From positions 62,001-126,000 of the forward strand of contig CACNLH010000004.1 of the NCBI GenBank assembly GCA_902621205.1: a DNA stretch of 64,000 nt. Direction: 5' to 3'. Origin of the DNA: an uncultured Alphaproteobacteria bacterium. GTDB taxonomy: Bacteria; Pseudomonadota; Alphaproteobacteria; HIMB59. A model generated the notes under the pieces. That model was not told the DNA's origin. It ran no database searches and worked only from the letters and a program-made list of their open reading frames with translations. Below are positions 17,922-26,560 of the stretch, one piece after another. A program made the position numbers and the translations under genes. Positions within the stretch are counted from its first letter, which is position 1. Every line of letters starts with the position of its first letter.

Positions 17922-18560
17922 GTGTCTAAGGTTATTACCATCGCTCAACAAAAAGGAGGCTCTGGAAAAACCACTATAGCTGCAAATTTAGCTGCTGTTT
18001 ATTCTTTAAAAAATAATTTATCCACGACATTACTCGACACAGACCCTCAAGGCAGTTTAGGTAAGTGGTTTCTTACCAGAAATGAAAAACTTAAAAATAA
18101 AAATATGATTCAGTTTAAAACAGCAAGCCTCTGGGGCGCACAGTATGAGGCTAAAACGCTTAAAGAAAAATCTGATTTAGTAATAATTGACACTCCTCCC
18201 AAAATTGACGCTGATGGAAGACCAGCAATTGAAATAGCTGACCTTGTCATTATACCGATATCTCCCTCTCAAGTGGATTTTTGGGCCACGGAGTCCATAA
18301 TTGAATTAGCGAAAAGAGAAAAAAGAGAGATATTAATACTCATTAATAGAGCAAATGCAAAATCTAAACTTATTCAAGAAGCACATAAATTTGTTAATAA
18401 AATGAATGTTAAAAAAGCAAAGACGATTTTGGGTAATAGACAAATATTTGTATCAACTATGGGATTAGGGTTAACAGTAGTAGAAAAACAAAGAACTGGA
18501 AAAGGGTGTTTAGAAATGTTGGCTCTAGCAAAAGAGATACAGTCATTCTTGAAATTTTAA
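17922..18560 (+). CDS. ParA-family ATPase (orphan)
   Basis: A 212-residue MinD/ParA-type ATPase with the deviant Walker A motif QQKGGSGKTTIAAN, LDTDPQGSLGKW as switch I/A' region and VIIDTPPKID as Walker B. The start is GTG at 17922; no ATG exists before the motif. No parB or parS-like gene follows, so it is not an ordinary chromosome partition pair. Small ParA proteins of this size (about 210) often position protein clusters or plasmids. The two genes downstream are unknown, the first 15 bases away. Reading as a plasmid remnant is possible but there is no other plasmid signal. Confidence 0.88.
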   Translation: MSKVITIAQQKGGSGKTTIAANLAAVYSLKNNLSTTLLDTDPQGSLGKWFLTRNEKLKNKNMIQFKTASLWGAQYEAKTLKEKSDLVIIDTPPKIDADGRPAIEIADLVIIPISPSQVDFWATESIIELAKREKREILILINRANAKSKLIQEAHKFVNKMNVKKAKTILGNRQIFVSTMGLGLTVVEKQRTGKGCLEMLALAKEIQSFLKF

Positions 18561-18575
18561 ATTTTAATAAATTAT

Positions 18576-19025
18576 ATGAATGAAGAAATAGATAATGAAC
18601 AACTCCATGACATATGCTCAAGATTATTGAAAGGTTTTATTAATTGGATTGAAATAAATGACAGCAAAGAAAAAGCATCAATTCTCGATAATGCATTCCA
18701 ATTTAAAACATCTATCCTAGAACAAGATAAATCAACACTTCAAAAAAAATACTTTATATCACCACAGAATTTATCAAAAAAAGAAGCTGATGTTCTCTTA
18801 CTACAGTGGAAAGATACTTTTTCCACATTAGTTAATTCAAATGTCGATAGACTATCAAAGGACTCTTTTAAGATATGGTTTTTAAGCTTAGCATCATATT
18901 CGATCCCAGAATTAGAAAAGGATGCAAACGAACTATGGTCAAAACTTTTAGAGGGTGTTGAATATTGTCATAAATTTTCTATCAAAGATGTTCCATATCC
19001 GCTCAACACTATTTCAAAGAACTAA
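18576..19025 (+). CDS. Hypothetical protein downstream of ParA
   Basis: A 149-residue soluble, acidic and helix-rich protein that I do not recognise. It has no signal peptide or membrane segment. It follows the ParA-like gene by 15 bases in the same direction, so a partner or adaptor for that ATPase is a reasonable inference, not shown by any motif. Repeated short segments such as KDSFKIWFLSLASYS suggest packed helices. Confidence 0.6.
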   Translation: MNEEIDNEQLHDICSRLLKGFINWIEINDSKEKASILDNAFQFKTSILEQDKSTLQKKYFISPQNLSKKEADVLLLQWKDTFSTLVNSNVDRLSKDSFKIWFLSLASYSIPELEKDANELWSKLLEGVEYCHKFSIKDVPYPLNTISKN

Positions 19026-19029
19026 ATCA

Positions 19030-19632
19030 ATGTTAAAATTCCTTATGTTTAAGTCATTATTTACGGTAAGCATGTTTTTTTGTTTGAATGCACAATCAAT
19101 TGAGCTTTTTGGTTATAAATTGTACGAGGACATTCTTAGGTATGAAAATGATGGTAGAATAAAATTAAAGAAAGGTAATATTGAGAGCATTTCTATTAAA
19201 GAGGACAACGTCTTGATAGCAAACAAATATCTTACTGAATACACATTAAAATCAACAAAAACAGGAAATATTTACGAAATTCACGGCTCAAATAATCAAT
19301 TGCAACTCAGTCCTGTTGAGTGCCTTGACATTCAAGATAGCTTTATTAATTCATTTCAAAAGAAAAACACCGAATTATTTCAAACTGAAGTTAAACAATT
19401 TCCAAATAAACTTAAAAGTAAAACAACCTGGGAAATTTATCTTAGCAATAAATCTAATAGTAGTGAGTTAATTTTCTCAGTTACTTGTGATTATAGCTTT
19501 AATAATAGGAGAATGGATATAATTTTAACTGATAGTGCTTATTTAAGTAATGAAAATTCGAACTATGAAAATTTACTTGATGAAAATAAAGAAAATATTT
19601 CAAAAGAAGAAATTGATACTAGTGGAATTTAG
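19030..19632 (+). CDS. Hypothetical secreted protein
   Basis: A 200-residue protein with a probable signal peptide (MLKFLMFKSLFTVSMFFCLN, cut after AQS). A longer frame begins at 18955 inside the previous gene, but the ATG at 19030, four bases after that gene's stop, gives a clean signal peptide and is preferred. The mature part is rich in Ser, Asn and beta-forming residues with two cysteines that could pair. The C-terminal tail is Glu/Asn rich. No family recognised. Its end overlaps the opposing small gene by 14 bases. Confidence 0.58.
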   Translation: MLKFLMFKSLFTVSMFFCLNAQSIELFGYKLYEDILRYENDGRIKLKKGNIESISIKEDNVLIANKYLTEYTLKSTKTGNIYEIHGSNNQLQLSPVECLDIQDSFINSFQKKNTELFQTEVKQFPNKLKSKTTWEIYLSNKSNSSELIFSVTCDYSFNNRRMDIILTDSAYLSNENSNYENLLDENKENISKEEIDTSGI

Positions 19633-19846
19633 TAACTAGAGATAACATATTAATAATTATATAAGACTTTATTTCTGATTTCAGTTGATCATAAGTTTCA
19701 GGTAATTTATCACTAAGCTGGAAAGCAAAGTCTATAATTTCATAAGCTTCATCTTTACTCATATAAATCTCATTACATAGGTCATGGGCAAGTTTTTCTC
19801 TTATTAATATTAAAGAAGCTAATGATCTCTTTTGTTTTTTTTTCAA
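19619..19846 (-). CDS. Small hypothetical protein
   Basis: A 75-residue predicted soluble helical protein starting with a basic MKKKQKRSLASLILIREKLA. It begins one base after the next upstream gene's stop on the same strand, and its end overlaps a convergent gene by 14 bases. The tight coupling supports that it is real. No family recognised. Confidence 0.45.
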   Translation of the reverse strand: MKKKQKRSLASLILIREKLAHDLCNEIYMSKDEAYEIIDFAFQLSDKLPETYDQLKSEIKSYIIINMLSLVTKFH

Positions 19847-19847
19847 A

Positions 19848-20396
19848 CTATTTTTTTGTTGGTTTCTTAAGTTTCATTCCGGTTCCTCCAAGTTGCATGC
19901 CACCAGAACCTTTACACAAACTTTTCTTTTCTTTGTCACACTTTTCTATCTTCTTATCTTTTTTCTCTTCTTTTTTGACAACCTCTTTTTCTTCTTTCTT
20001 TTCTTCTGATTTTACTTCCTGATTTACAATTTTTGTATCTGAGGAAGGCTCAACATTTTGAACTGTGTTGACAGATCCAACCTGAATATTAGAGAGCATT
20101 TCTAATATTTGATCTTGTTTTGATAGTTTATCTTTCTGTTTTGCCTTCCAAGATTTTGGTAGTTTTAAATCGATACAACTCTCAGAACCGCAAAAAAGGA
20201 CATCCCCAGTTTCATTATCAAATAAAAAACCACCGCAATTTTCAACACCTTTTTGAGTACAATTTGGGATGTGCATCTCATACTCTGCATTCAAATTCAT
20301 CGACAATAATGGCAAACTTAGAAGAATTACAAAAATATATCTCATCAACTTATAATGTATCATTTGTAGAAAAAATTTTCTAAATCTTTTATTCAT
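19848..20396 (-). CDS. Hypothetical secreted protein with Lys/Glu-rich tail
   Basis: A 182-residue protein with a hydrophobic secretion signal (MRYIFVILLSLPLLSMNLNA). The start at 20396 has a good GGAGAG ribosome site but gives a signal with a long basic n-region; the alternative at 20345 gives a compact signal peptide but no ribosome site. The mature N-terminus has four cysteines in the first 50 residues (NCTQKGVENCGG, FCGSESC), likely disulphides, and the second half is a charged repeat-like segment (KSEEKKEEKEVVKKEEKKDK). Function unknown; possibly a periplasmic or envelope-linked protein. It overlaps the GST gene by eight bases. Confidence 0.6.
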   Translation of the reverse strand: MNKRFRKFFLQMIHYKLMRYIFVILLSLPLLSMNLNAEYEMHIPNCTQKGVENCGGFLFDNETGDVLFCGSESCIDLKLPKSWKAKQKDKLSKQDQILEMLSNIQVGSVNTVQNVEPSSDTKIVNQEVKSEEKKEEKEVVKKEEKKDKKIEKCDKEKKSLCKGSGGMQLGGTGMKLKKPTKK

Positions 20397-21003
20397 ACTT
20401 AAAACTCTCTCCAGGTAAGGTTGATTTCATAAAATCATTCTTGGTAATATTTTCTAACCATTTTTTTAATTTAATATTATTGTCTCCCCAAGCATCAGTA
20501 AATCTAAAAGATGTATAGTCTAATGCACAGGCAACAGATATTTGATCAATTGTTAACCTGTCAGTCACGAACTCATCATATTTTTTTTCAATCCAATCAA
20601 TGGATCTTAAAATTTTTTTCTCATATCGCTCTATAGATTTATGTCTTTGCTCTAATTCTGGTATGGCTGACATTTCTATATAACGATTAACTGCATTTTC
20701 CATAATTCCATTTGAAACACTTATCATTGTCATACTTTCCCAATAACGATCTTTTGGATATATAGAGTCTTTTTTTGAAATACTATCAAAGTACAAACAA
20801 ATATTATCACTGTCTGTGATCGTTTTATCACCAACTATTAAAGTAGGAACTTGTCTTAATGGATTAAATTCATCTAGAAATCTTGATTTATAGATATTTA
20901 TCTTTTCTTCTTTATGAGCAACATCTAATACAAGAGCAGATACTTTACATTTTCTTCCAAAAGGAGAAGTAGGCCCATTATATAAAAGTGGAGTATCTGT
21001 CAT
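20389..21003 (-). CDS. Glutathione S-transferase family protein
   Basis: A 204-residue GST-like protein: N-terminal thioredoxin-type domain (YNGPTSPFGRKCKVSALVLD, QVPTLIVGDKTITDSDNICLYFD with the cis-Pro before TL and the Ser/Asp glutathione-binding pair) and an all-helical C-terminal domain. It starts immediately after the biotin carrier gene, making it the last conserved member of the oxoprolinase operon. Role there unknown; one speculation is handling of glutathione-derived substrates, as 5-oxoproline is a glutathione-cycle product. Confidence 0.85.
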   Translation of the reverse strand: MTDTPLLYNGPTSPFGRKCKVSALVLDVAHKEEKINIYKSRFLDEFNPLRQVPTLIVGDKTITDSDNICLYFDSISKKDSIYPKDRYWESMTMISVSNGIMENAVNRYIEMSAIPELEQRHKSIERYEKKILRSIDWIEKKYDEFVTDRLTIDQISVACALDYTSFRFTDAWGDNNIKLKKWLENITKNDFMKSTLPGESFKYE

Positions 21004-21234
21004 TTAATCAATGATTATAGCAACAGTACCAGGGCTTACACCCTCTTGGTCGTTTCTAATGTTAACTTGAGTTATCGTTCCACTAACTGGAGCGTTATGA
21101 TTGACCTCTGATTTCATAACTTCCATAATAAATAATATATCCCCCTCACTTACTTCATCACCAACTTCTACTAAAACTTTCCATATGTTACCCGGAACTG
21201 ACGTTAAAACTTCTGTAGACATATTATATGACAC
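21004..21234 (-). CDS. Biotin carboxyl carrier-type protein
   Basis: A 76-residue single biotinyl domain with the biotin-lysine site K41 in FIMEVMKSEVNH and the C-terminal GVSPGTVAIIID. Start overlaps pxpC by 11 bases. In this locus it is the natural partner for the biotin carboxylase encoded at 27343 on the other side of the divergent promoter. The combination (biotin carrier, biotin carboxylase, PxpA, PxpB, PxpC) is a known gene association and resembles a urea-amidolyase-type carboxylase; it is separate from acetyl-CoA carboxylase by context, not by sequence proof. Confidence 0.87.
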   Translation of the reverse strand: MSYNMSTEVLTSVPGNIWKVLVEVGDEVSEGDILFIMEVMKSEVNHNAPVSGTITQVNIRNDQEGVSPGTVAIIID

Positions 21235-22192
21235 TTCCCATTGAGCAGATGGAGGTTTGTTCAGATCTCATTTCCTGTGCCTCTTGCACACTTATTTCTT
21301 TAAACTTAAATTTTTCATTTGGTTTAGCTTGACCTAATTTCCAAAAAGAGGCTGATGGAACAGTAAAAGGTACAATAAACCCACCCATGCTAGGCCCATC
21401 ATTTACAAGTATTATTGGCGTTTGACCCGCCAAATTAATACCACCTATTGGGTAGCCCTGATCTATTATATTTGAGGGTTCATAGCCATGTTCAGGAGAT
21501 TTATTTGTAGCTTTTTCGGTAAAACTTAAAGTGGGTCCATCCAACCTAAATCCGGTACGATCACTTCTTGCTTGCAGTTTCCACTCTGCTTTTAGAAAAG
21601 TGTCATATCCTTCATCGTCAAGCCAATCATCATTTGGACCACGTACAACCTCAATTTCCCAAATACCACTATTGCTAATCTCTGGAATTGAGTCAGTTCT
21701 AATTTTTCTGCCGATCTTCCCATTTGCTTGACCTAAAGGAATTCTTTGACCGTCTTTCAAAGCATGACCATCAATGCCACCAACGCCTGCTTTGTGAAAA
21801 GTTGATTGAGAGTTTAGCCATTTTTCTGACTCAATGCCACCAGCAAAAGACACATAAGATCTTGCACCAGATACTGTAAAACCCATTTCAAGAGTTTGTC
21901 CAGATTTTATTAAAACACTCTCCCACATAGGAATAGAATTACCATTTATTTTGGGTTGCATATCCGCACCACAGACTGCAATGATGTGATCTTTTTCAAA
22001 TTTTAAAGTTGGACCAGTGTACTGACATTCAAGTGCTGCAAAACTCTCCTCGTTACCTACAAGTAAATTGGCAAGTCGAAAAGACCAACTATCCATTGGC
22101 CCTGAGGGAGGAAACCCTTGGTTAAGATAACCGACTCTCCCAGGATAATCTTGCACTGATGTTTCTAGTCCTTGTTTAATAACTTCAAACAT
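21224..22192 (-). CDS. pxpC: 5-oxoprolinase subunit C family (KipA/AHS2) carboxyltransferase-like protein
   Basis: A 322-residue protein of the AHS2/KipA family (also annotated biotin-dependent carboxyltransferase). It opens MFEVIKQGLETSVQDYPGRV and contains YLNQGFPPSGPMDSWSFRLA, PEHGYEPSNIIDQGYPIGGI and ILVNDGPSMGGFIVP, all family landmarks. With PxpA and PxpB it forms the ATP-dependent enzyme that opens 5-oxoproline to glutamate; homologues join urea amidolyase in other organisms. It begins immediately after pxpB ends. Confidence 0.92.
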   Translation of the reverse strand: MFEVIKQGLETSVQDYPGRVGYLNQGFPPSGPMDSWSFRLANLLVGNEESFAALECQYTGPTLKFEKDHIIAVCGADMQPKINGNSIPMWESVLIKSGQTLEMGFTVSGARSYVSFAGGIESEKWLNSQSTFHKAGVGGIDGHALKDGQRIPLGQANGKIGRKIRTDSIPEISNSGIWEIEVVRGPNDDWLDDEGYDTFLKAEWKLQARSDRTGFRLDGPTLSFTEKATNKSPEHGYEPSNIIDQGYPIGGINLAGQTPIILVNDGPSMGGFIVPFTVPSASFWKLGQAKPNEKFKFKEISVQEAQEMRSEQTSICSMGSVI

Positions 22193-23455
22193 TTAAAACT
22201 TCTTATTGTAATCTAGTTTAGACAACCAGTTTTTATATTTTTTGATAGAAAATTTATGCTCCTCAATTAAATCATATCGATATGATTTATCTTCAACTTT
22301 TTTTTCAATCATTTCAAACTCATCATAATCACAAGGCACAAATTTAATTCTATCTCCTGGCCTAAATAGACAAATACTATCTTTGAAAACATCAAAATTT
22401 TTGTCAGGATCCCAAATGGGAACAGGGGTTCTTCCAAAAATTTGATAACCTCCAGGTAGCCTATCAGGATAAATAGCTGTGGACGATCCTCCCATGCCCA
22501 CGGTTCCTTTTGGTGTCCATGTTCTAGGTGGGTTATACTTTGGAGCGGTTAATTTGCACCTAGGGTCAAGAGGCATTGTAAATGGTAAACCAGGCCAAAA
22601 ACCAAGCGAAGCCACCCAATACTCAGTTCCAGAGTGAACTCTAACAAAATGATTAACATCATCTAATTGATTTAATTCTGTAATGAACTCAGGATCTGGC
22701 TTTTTCATTGTGATTTTAGCTATATAGTCTTCAATTGCTTCTTTAGTCCATTTGTCAAGATAGACAGTTGGGAAATGAAAAAGTCTGCTATTTACAACAG
22801 TATCATCATTATCTTTCATATCTTTAAGCAATGATTTCAATTCATTAATTAAATCTTGATAGCCGATATCATCTGGATTGTAATGAACTATCATCGAGGC
22901 AAAACATGGGAGTGTTTCGTAAACTCCCTTTATGTTTGCTGTCTTAATTAAGTTTGATAGCCCCTGAGCTTTAAAGTTCAATTCTAAATTCATCACATTA
23001 CCAAATTCTATTAATAAATATTTATCACCACCTGGTAAAAACTTTGGCTCAGGGTAAATTCCCTGAAATATCTCTGAGGTTTTATCTTTTGTATTCTTTG
23101 AAACTAAATTGGGATAAGAGCCATCCTCGTTTATATGTTTTTTTACAGAGAGTTTACTTACATTTAATTTAGGTTGAGAGATATTATGAGGGTACATATT
23201 TTTGAAACTAGCATAATCATCAACATCGAGTTGAGAGAATAAAATATCATCAAGTTTTTTTGATTTATCTTGAGATAAATGACTCTCTAAATTTTCAAAT
23301 TTTGAAATCTCGTGATTTAAATAATTAAATTTGATGTTATTGTTTTCTTGTTGCGATGAACCTATCTTATTTTTTTTTAATAACTCATCTTTAGGATTGG
23401 TTAAATCTATTTTCTGAAATAAATCTAAATCTGTATTTTTATATTCTTGAACCAT
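22193..23455 (-). CDS. pxpB: 5-oxoprolinase subunit B family (KipI/AHS1) with long N-terminal extension
   Basis: A 420-residue protein; the C-terminal 270 residues are a standard KipI/AHS1 domain (GGDKYLLIEFGNVMNLELNF, VHSGTEYWVASLGFWPGLPF, GMGGSSTAIYPDRLPGGYQI). The first 140 or so residues are low-complexity, rich in Asn, Lys, Ser and Asp (for example LDLFQKIDLTNPKDELLKKN) and are not part of the family, which is usually 210-240 residues. The extension lies directly next to the equally unusual low-complexity C-terminal tail of the ABC ATPase encoded just upstream (5-base gap). It acts with PxpC and PxpA. Confidence 0.88.
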   Translation of the reverse strand: MVQEYKNTDLDLFQKIDLTNPKDELLKKNKIGSSQQENNNIKFNYLNHEISKFENLESHLSQDKSKKLDDILFSQLDVDDYASFKNMYPHNISQPKLNVSKLSVKKHINEDGSYPNLVSKNTKDKTSEIFQGIYPEPKFLPGGDKYLLIEFGNVMNLELNFKAQGLSNLIKTANIKGVYETLPCFASMIVHYNPDDIGYQDLINELKSLLKDMKDNDDTVVNSRLFHFPTVYLDKWTKEAIEDYIAKITMKKPDPEFITELNQLDDVNHFVRVHSGTEYWVASLGFWPGLPFTMPLDPRCKLTAPKYNPPRTWTPKGTVGMGGSSTAIYPDRLPGGYQIFGRTPVPIWDPDKNFDVFKDSICLFRPGDRIKFVPCDYDEFEMIEKKVEDKSYRYDLIEEHKFSIKKYKNWLSKLDYNKKF

Positions 23456-23460
23456 TGAGT

Positions 23461-25242
23461 TTAAAAATATTTAACTTTAATTTTTTCATTGCTCTTAGGT
23501 TTATCTGTAAAATCTACTACTTTGACATTTGTAGGCACTGTCGGTTTAATAATTTTATTTTGAATTTCTGGATTATTATTAGCTTTGTGATCAGAATTTT
23601 GCCCAGTTGATAAATTATTATTAGATTTCTTTTGAGTATGACCAAACATTCCTTCAAGGATAGTATTTGGATTGATATCCTCTTTCTCAAATGTCTCAAA
23701 TATACTCCCATCCCTAAAAACTAAAACTCGATGACATAGTCCTATAAATTCCTCGAGTTCACTTGATAGAAATATCGCTGTACCACCTTCATTTACAAAA
23801 ATTCTTAAGTGTTTATATAAGTCTCGCTTTGCGCCAACATCAATACCTCTCGCTGGATCGTTAAGTATCAGTATTTTTGGAGTTGTTGTGAAAGCTCTGG
23901 CAATCATGACTTTTTGCTGATTTCCTCCACTCAATGAGGTAATTAGATTATTCTTTGGACCTGTCTTAATACTTAATCTTTCTACTTCCCAATCAAAAAT
24001 ACCGTTTAATTCCATCCATTTAATAAATCCAATAAATCCACCAGATGTTTTAGCTTGTTTTCCTTTATATAAGGGTATCACCATATTTTCATATATGCTC
24101 ATGTTAGGAAAAATACCCTCTTTTTTTCTATCCCCAGATACGTATCCAACTCCACTTTTCTTGGCATCTAACAAGCTATTTACAGTTGTGTAATCTTTCT
24201 TGGTTCTCTCTCGTTCCTCATCAGACTGTTTGACAATTACTTCTCCGCTAAGTGGTTGATCAATACCTGCCAGAGCCTTAACAAAATTATCTTGTCCTTG
24301 TCCATCAAGTCCTGTGACTCCAAGTATCTCACCTTTTGGAAGATCAAAATTAATAACATCTCCATTGTCCCAAACTTTTAAATCTTTAGCAGATAAAACT
24401 ATTTCATCTGAGATTGAGTTTGGAGGTGTAGCTTTTATTTCTGATGCTGTAGAAAATTTTTTATCACCCGTCATTAGTCCGAGAAGATTTTTTTCAGTAA
24501 TTTCCTCTCCTGCTAAAACTCCAACATCAACACCATCTCTCATAACCGTTGCTCTATCGCTTATTCTAACTAGCTCTGCAATTCTGTGAGTTACTATAAA
24601 AATTGCTGCACCTTGATCTCTTAATGTTCTCATTTTTGCAAAAAGTCTCTCTGTAGAGTCAAAATCGAGCGCAGCTGATGACTCATCTAAAATTAGTACT
24701 TTAGGATTTCTTAAAAATGCTCTACCAATAGTTATCCAAGCTTTCATACCAAGCGATAATTGACTTGCTATTGTATATGGATCGACAAATTCACCGGATA
24801 GCTCTAACATTATAGAGGCAGCTTTTTCGACCCTATCTCGATGTGCTAATTTTTTCCCAAAAAAAGAGTCATATCCAATAAATAAATTTTCATAAACAGT
24901 AGCCTCTTCAGCTATCATCACTTCTTGAAAAACTGTTGCTATACCAATTCTTTGAGCTTCAATTGGGGAATTGGGCGAATGCCCCATAATAGAGACTTTT
25001 CCTTTGTCCAAAGGTAAAACTCCTGAAATAACCTTTGCCAATGTGCTCTTACCACATCCATTACCACCGACAATGGCGTGTATTTCACCAAAGTTAGCTT
25101 TGAAATTTACACCGTTTAGGGCTTTTGTAACACCAAAGGACTTTGATGCATCTTGAACATAAATATCTCCTCCGACCTTAGAGGAGTTAGACTGTGCCCC
25201 ATTCCCGTTTGGGGCACTGTCCAAAGTTTTTTCTTCATTCAT
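23461..25242 (-). CDS. Sugar-type ABC transporter ATP-binding protein (RbsA/MglA-like, two ATPase domains)
   Basis: A 593-residue tandem ABC ATPase. The first domain has Walker A GGNGCGKSTLAKV, a degenerate signature (SQLSLGMKAWITIGRAF) and Walker B VLILDESSAALDF; the second has the degenerate Walker A of this family (GLDGQGQDNFVKAL), a canonical SLSGGNQQKVMIARAF and LILNDPARGIDVGAKRD. That arrangement is the RbsA/MglA pattern. A 65-residue Asn/Lys-rich C-terminal tail (from about residue 528) is extra. Upstream lies the binding protein (12-base gap), so both are coupled. Its permeases must be the two encoded at 28851 and 31128 on the opposite strand. Confidence 0.93.
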   Translation of the reverse strand: MNEEKTLDSAPNGNGAQSNSSKVGGDIYVQDASKSFGVTKALNGVNFKANFGEIHAIVGGNGCGKSTLAKVISGVLPLDKGKVSIMGHSPNSPIEAQRIGIATVFQEVMIAEEATVYENLFIGYDSFFGKKLAHRDRVEKAASIMLELSGEFVDPYTIASQLSLGMKAWITIGRAFLRNPKVLILDESSAALDFDSTERLFAKMRTLRDQGAAIFIVTHRIAELVRISDRATVMRDGVDVGVLAGEEITEKNLLGLMTGDKKFSTASEIKATPPNSISDEIVLSAKDLKVWDNGDVINFDLPKGEILGVTGLDGQGQDNFVKALAGIDQPLSGEVIVKQSDEERERTKKDYTTVNSLLDAKKSGVGYVSGDRKKEGIFPNMSIYENMVIPLYKGKQAKTSGGFIGFIKWMELNGIFDWEVERLSIKTGPKNNLITSLSGGNQQKVMIARAFTTTPKILILNDPARGIDVGAKRDLYKHLRIFVNEGGTAIFLSSELEEFIGLCHRVLVFRDGSIFETFEKEDINPNTILEGMFGHTQKKSNNNLSTGQNSDHKANNNPEIQNKIIKPTVPTNVKVVDFTDKPKSNEKIKVKYF

Positions 25243-25254
25243 TAATTACTTAAA

Positions 25255-26415
25255 TTAAAGTAATGCTTCTCCACGATCGAAGAAATTATTTAAGTATTCA
25301 TCACTAGCCCAGTTTTCAATTCCAACAGTTCTAAACTCACTTGAGTTTCTGTCACAATCTTCAGGAACAAATGACTGAATAGTCTCAACATCTTCTTCAT
25401 ATGGAGGAACTAAGATAGACTGGATTTTAAGACCCTGACCATACATAGTTCTTAAAAGAACATTCATCGCAAACTCTGCATCATCTCCAGGAGGCCATGC
25501 ATAGACCGCTCTGTCAATAAAGTCTGGATTATTTCTCCAATAGCAAAATGCACCAATTTCTCCACCCAAAGCCATAGGGACCATTGGTCTTCCAGATGAT
25601 TCTAGAGCGTTAAGTGCTCCGGATTCTCCTGAAGACTGAACAGCAAATCCGTCAACTTCAATTGTATTAGCTGATAACCATTTTTGAAGTTCAGCTTGAG
25701 CAATTTGTGGTGTCCACATGTGTGCAATTTCAGCAACAACGGTAATATCTGGATATTCTGCAAATCCATCTAGCATACCTTGGTGCTGTGAGTCAGATGC
25801 TGATGTTCCAGGAATTCCTTCCATGATAACAACATTACCTTCACCACCAATAGTTTCTGCTAACCATTGTGCAATATAATATCCGGTTAATTTATAGTTA
25901 ACAGATGTACTGATAGCATATTCTGAAGTTAAGTATCCTGTCATTGATGCAGTAGGAACACCTTTTCCATACGCATACTCAATAGTTGGATTTAATGCAA
26001 CAGGATTTGAGCAACAGACTATTAATCCATCAACTCCTTGATCAGTTAACTGTCTCATTTGTTGAATTTGAACCGCGTCTTTTAGGTTAGATTGTGTAAC
26101 AACGATATCATTAAGAATACCTGCTGCTTTCATTTTTGGTAAATAGTCTCCGTACAATCTCTCCATCACACCTTTTCTCCATAGATTACCTGCGTAAGAA
26201 CTTGCATAACCGATAGTCCAAGGAAGTGGTCTATCACTTTTCCAATTTCTGTATACACTTTCACCAAGCGGTTGGTTAGGATCCATAAAGTCAGGATTAT
26301 AAACGAAGTCTCTAATATCAGCTGGAATTTCGTCTAAAATGTCAGCATTTAAGTTACCTGCGACACCGACAAAACTAACAGCTAAAATAGCTATGAACTT
26401 TTTAAGCAATGTCAT
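25255..26415 (-). CDS. Periplasmic substrate-binding protein of a sugar-type ABC transporter
   Basis: A 386-residue Peripla_BP_4-type binding protein with a signal peptide (MTLLKKFIAILAVSFVGVAG, cut near LNA). The start at 26415 is decided by AAGGAGGA just upstream; a longer in-frame reading to 26562 would add an unlikely 49 residues over the divergent promoter. Landmarks: PWTIGYASSYAGNLWRKGVM, VTQSNLKDAVQIQQMRQLTD, DGLIVCCSNPVALNPTIEYA. The substrate is not decidable; the interleaved oxoprolinase genes suggest a lactam such as 5-oxoproline or a related amide, otherwise a sugar. Confidence 0.9.
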   Translation of the reverse strand: MTLLKKFIAILAVSFVGVAGNLNADILDEIPADIRDFVYNPDFMDPNQPLGESVYRNWKSDRPLPWTIGYASSYAGNLWRKGVMERLYGDYLPKMKAAGILNDIVVTQSNLKDAVQIQQMRQLTDQGVDGLIVCCSNPVALNPTIEYAYGKGVPTASMTGYLTSEYAISTSVNYKLTGYYIAQWLAETIGGEGNVVIMEGIPGTSASDSQHQGMLDGFAEYPDITVVAEIAHMWTPQIAQAELQKWLSANTIEVDGFAVQSSGESGALNALESSGRPMVPMALGGEIGAFCYWRNNPDFIDRAVYAWPPGDDAEFAMNVLLRTMYGQGLKIQSILVPPYEEDVETIQSFVPEDCDRNSSEFRTVGIENWASDEYLNNFFDRGEALL

Positions 26416-26560
26416 AGTTTTATCCTCCTTACTTATATAAGTATCTATAATAATACCTATATTCTGAAAAATATAAGCAAAATTGTTCCAACATGTGGAA
26501 AAGATTTTCACATAAAAGCCTGATTTTCTGTAAATTATAAATGAGAGGAATTTATTATTC
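26416..26560. promoter_or_regulatory. Divergent promoter region with an inverted-repeat candidate operator
   Basis: These 145 bases separate the binding-protein gene (minus) from pxpA (plus) and must carry both promoters. It is AT-rich. The 19-base imperfect palindrome at 26494-26512, with arms TGTGGAAAA and TTTTCACA, and the overlapping short repeat TTCCA(5)TGGAA at 26486-26500 are candidate binding sites for a local regulator. No regulator gene is encoded next to the locus. A ribosome site (AGAGGAA) precedes pxpA and AAGGAGG precedes the binding-protein gene. Confidence 0.5.

Noticed and set aside
17922-18560. Chromosome partition ParA
   Set aside because: No ParB gene, no parS-like repeats, and the size and neighbours do not fit the parAB pair near an origin.
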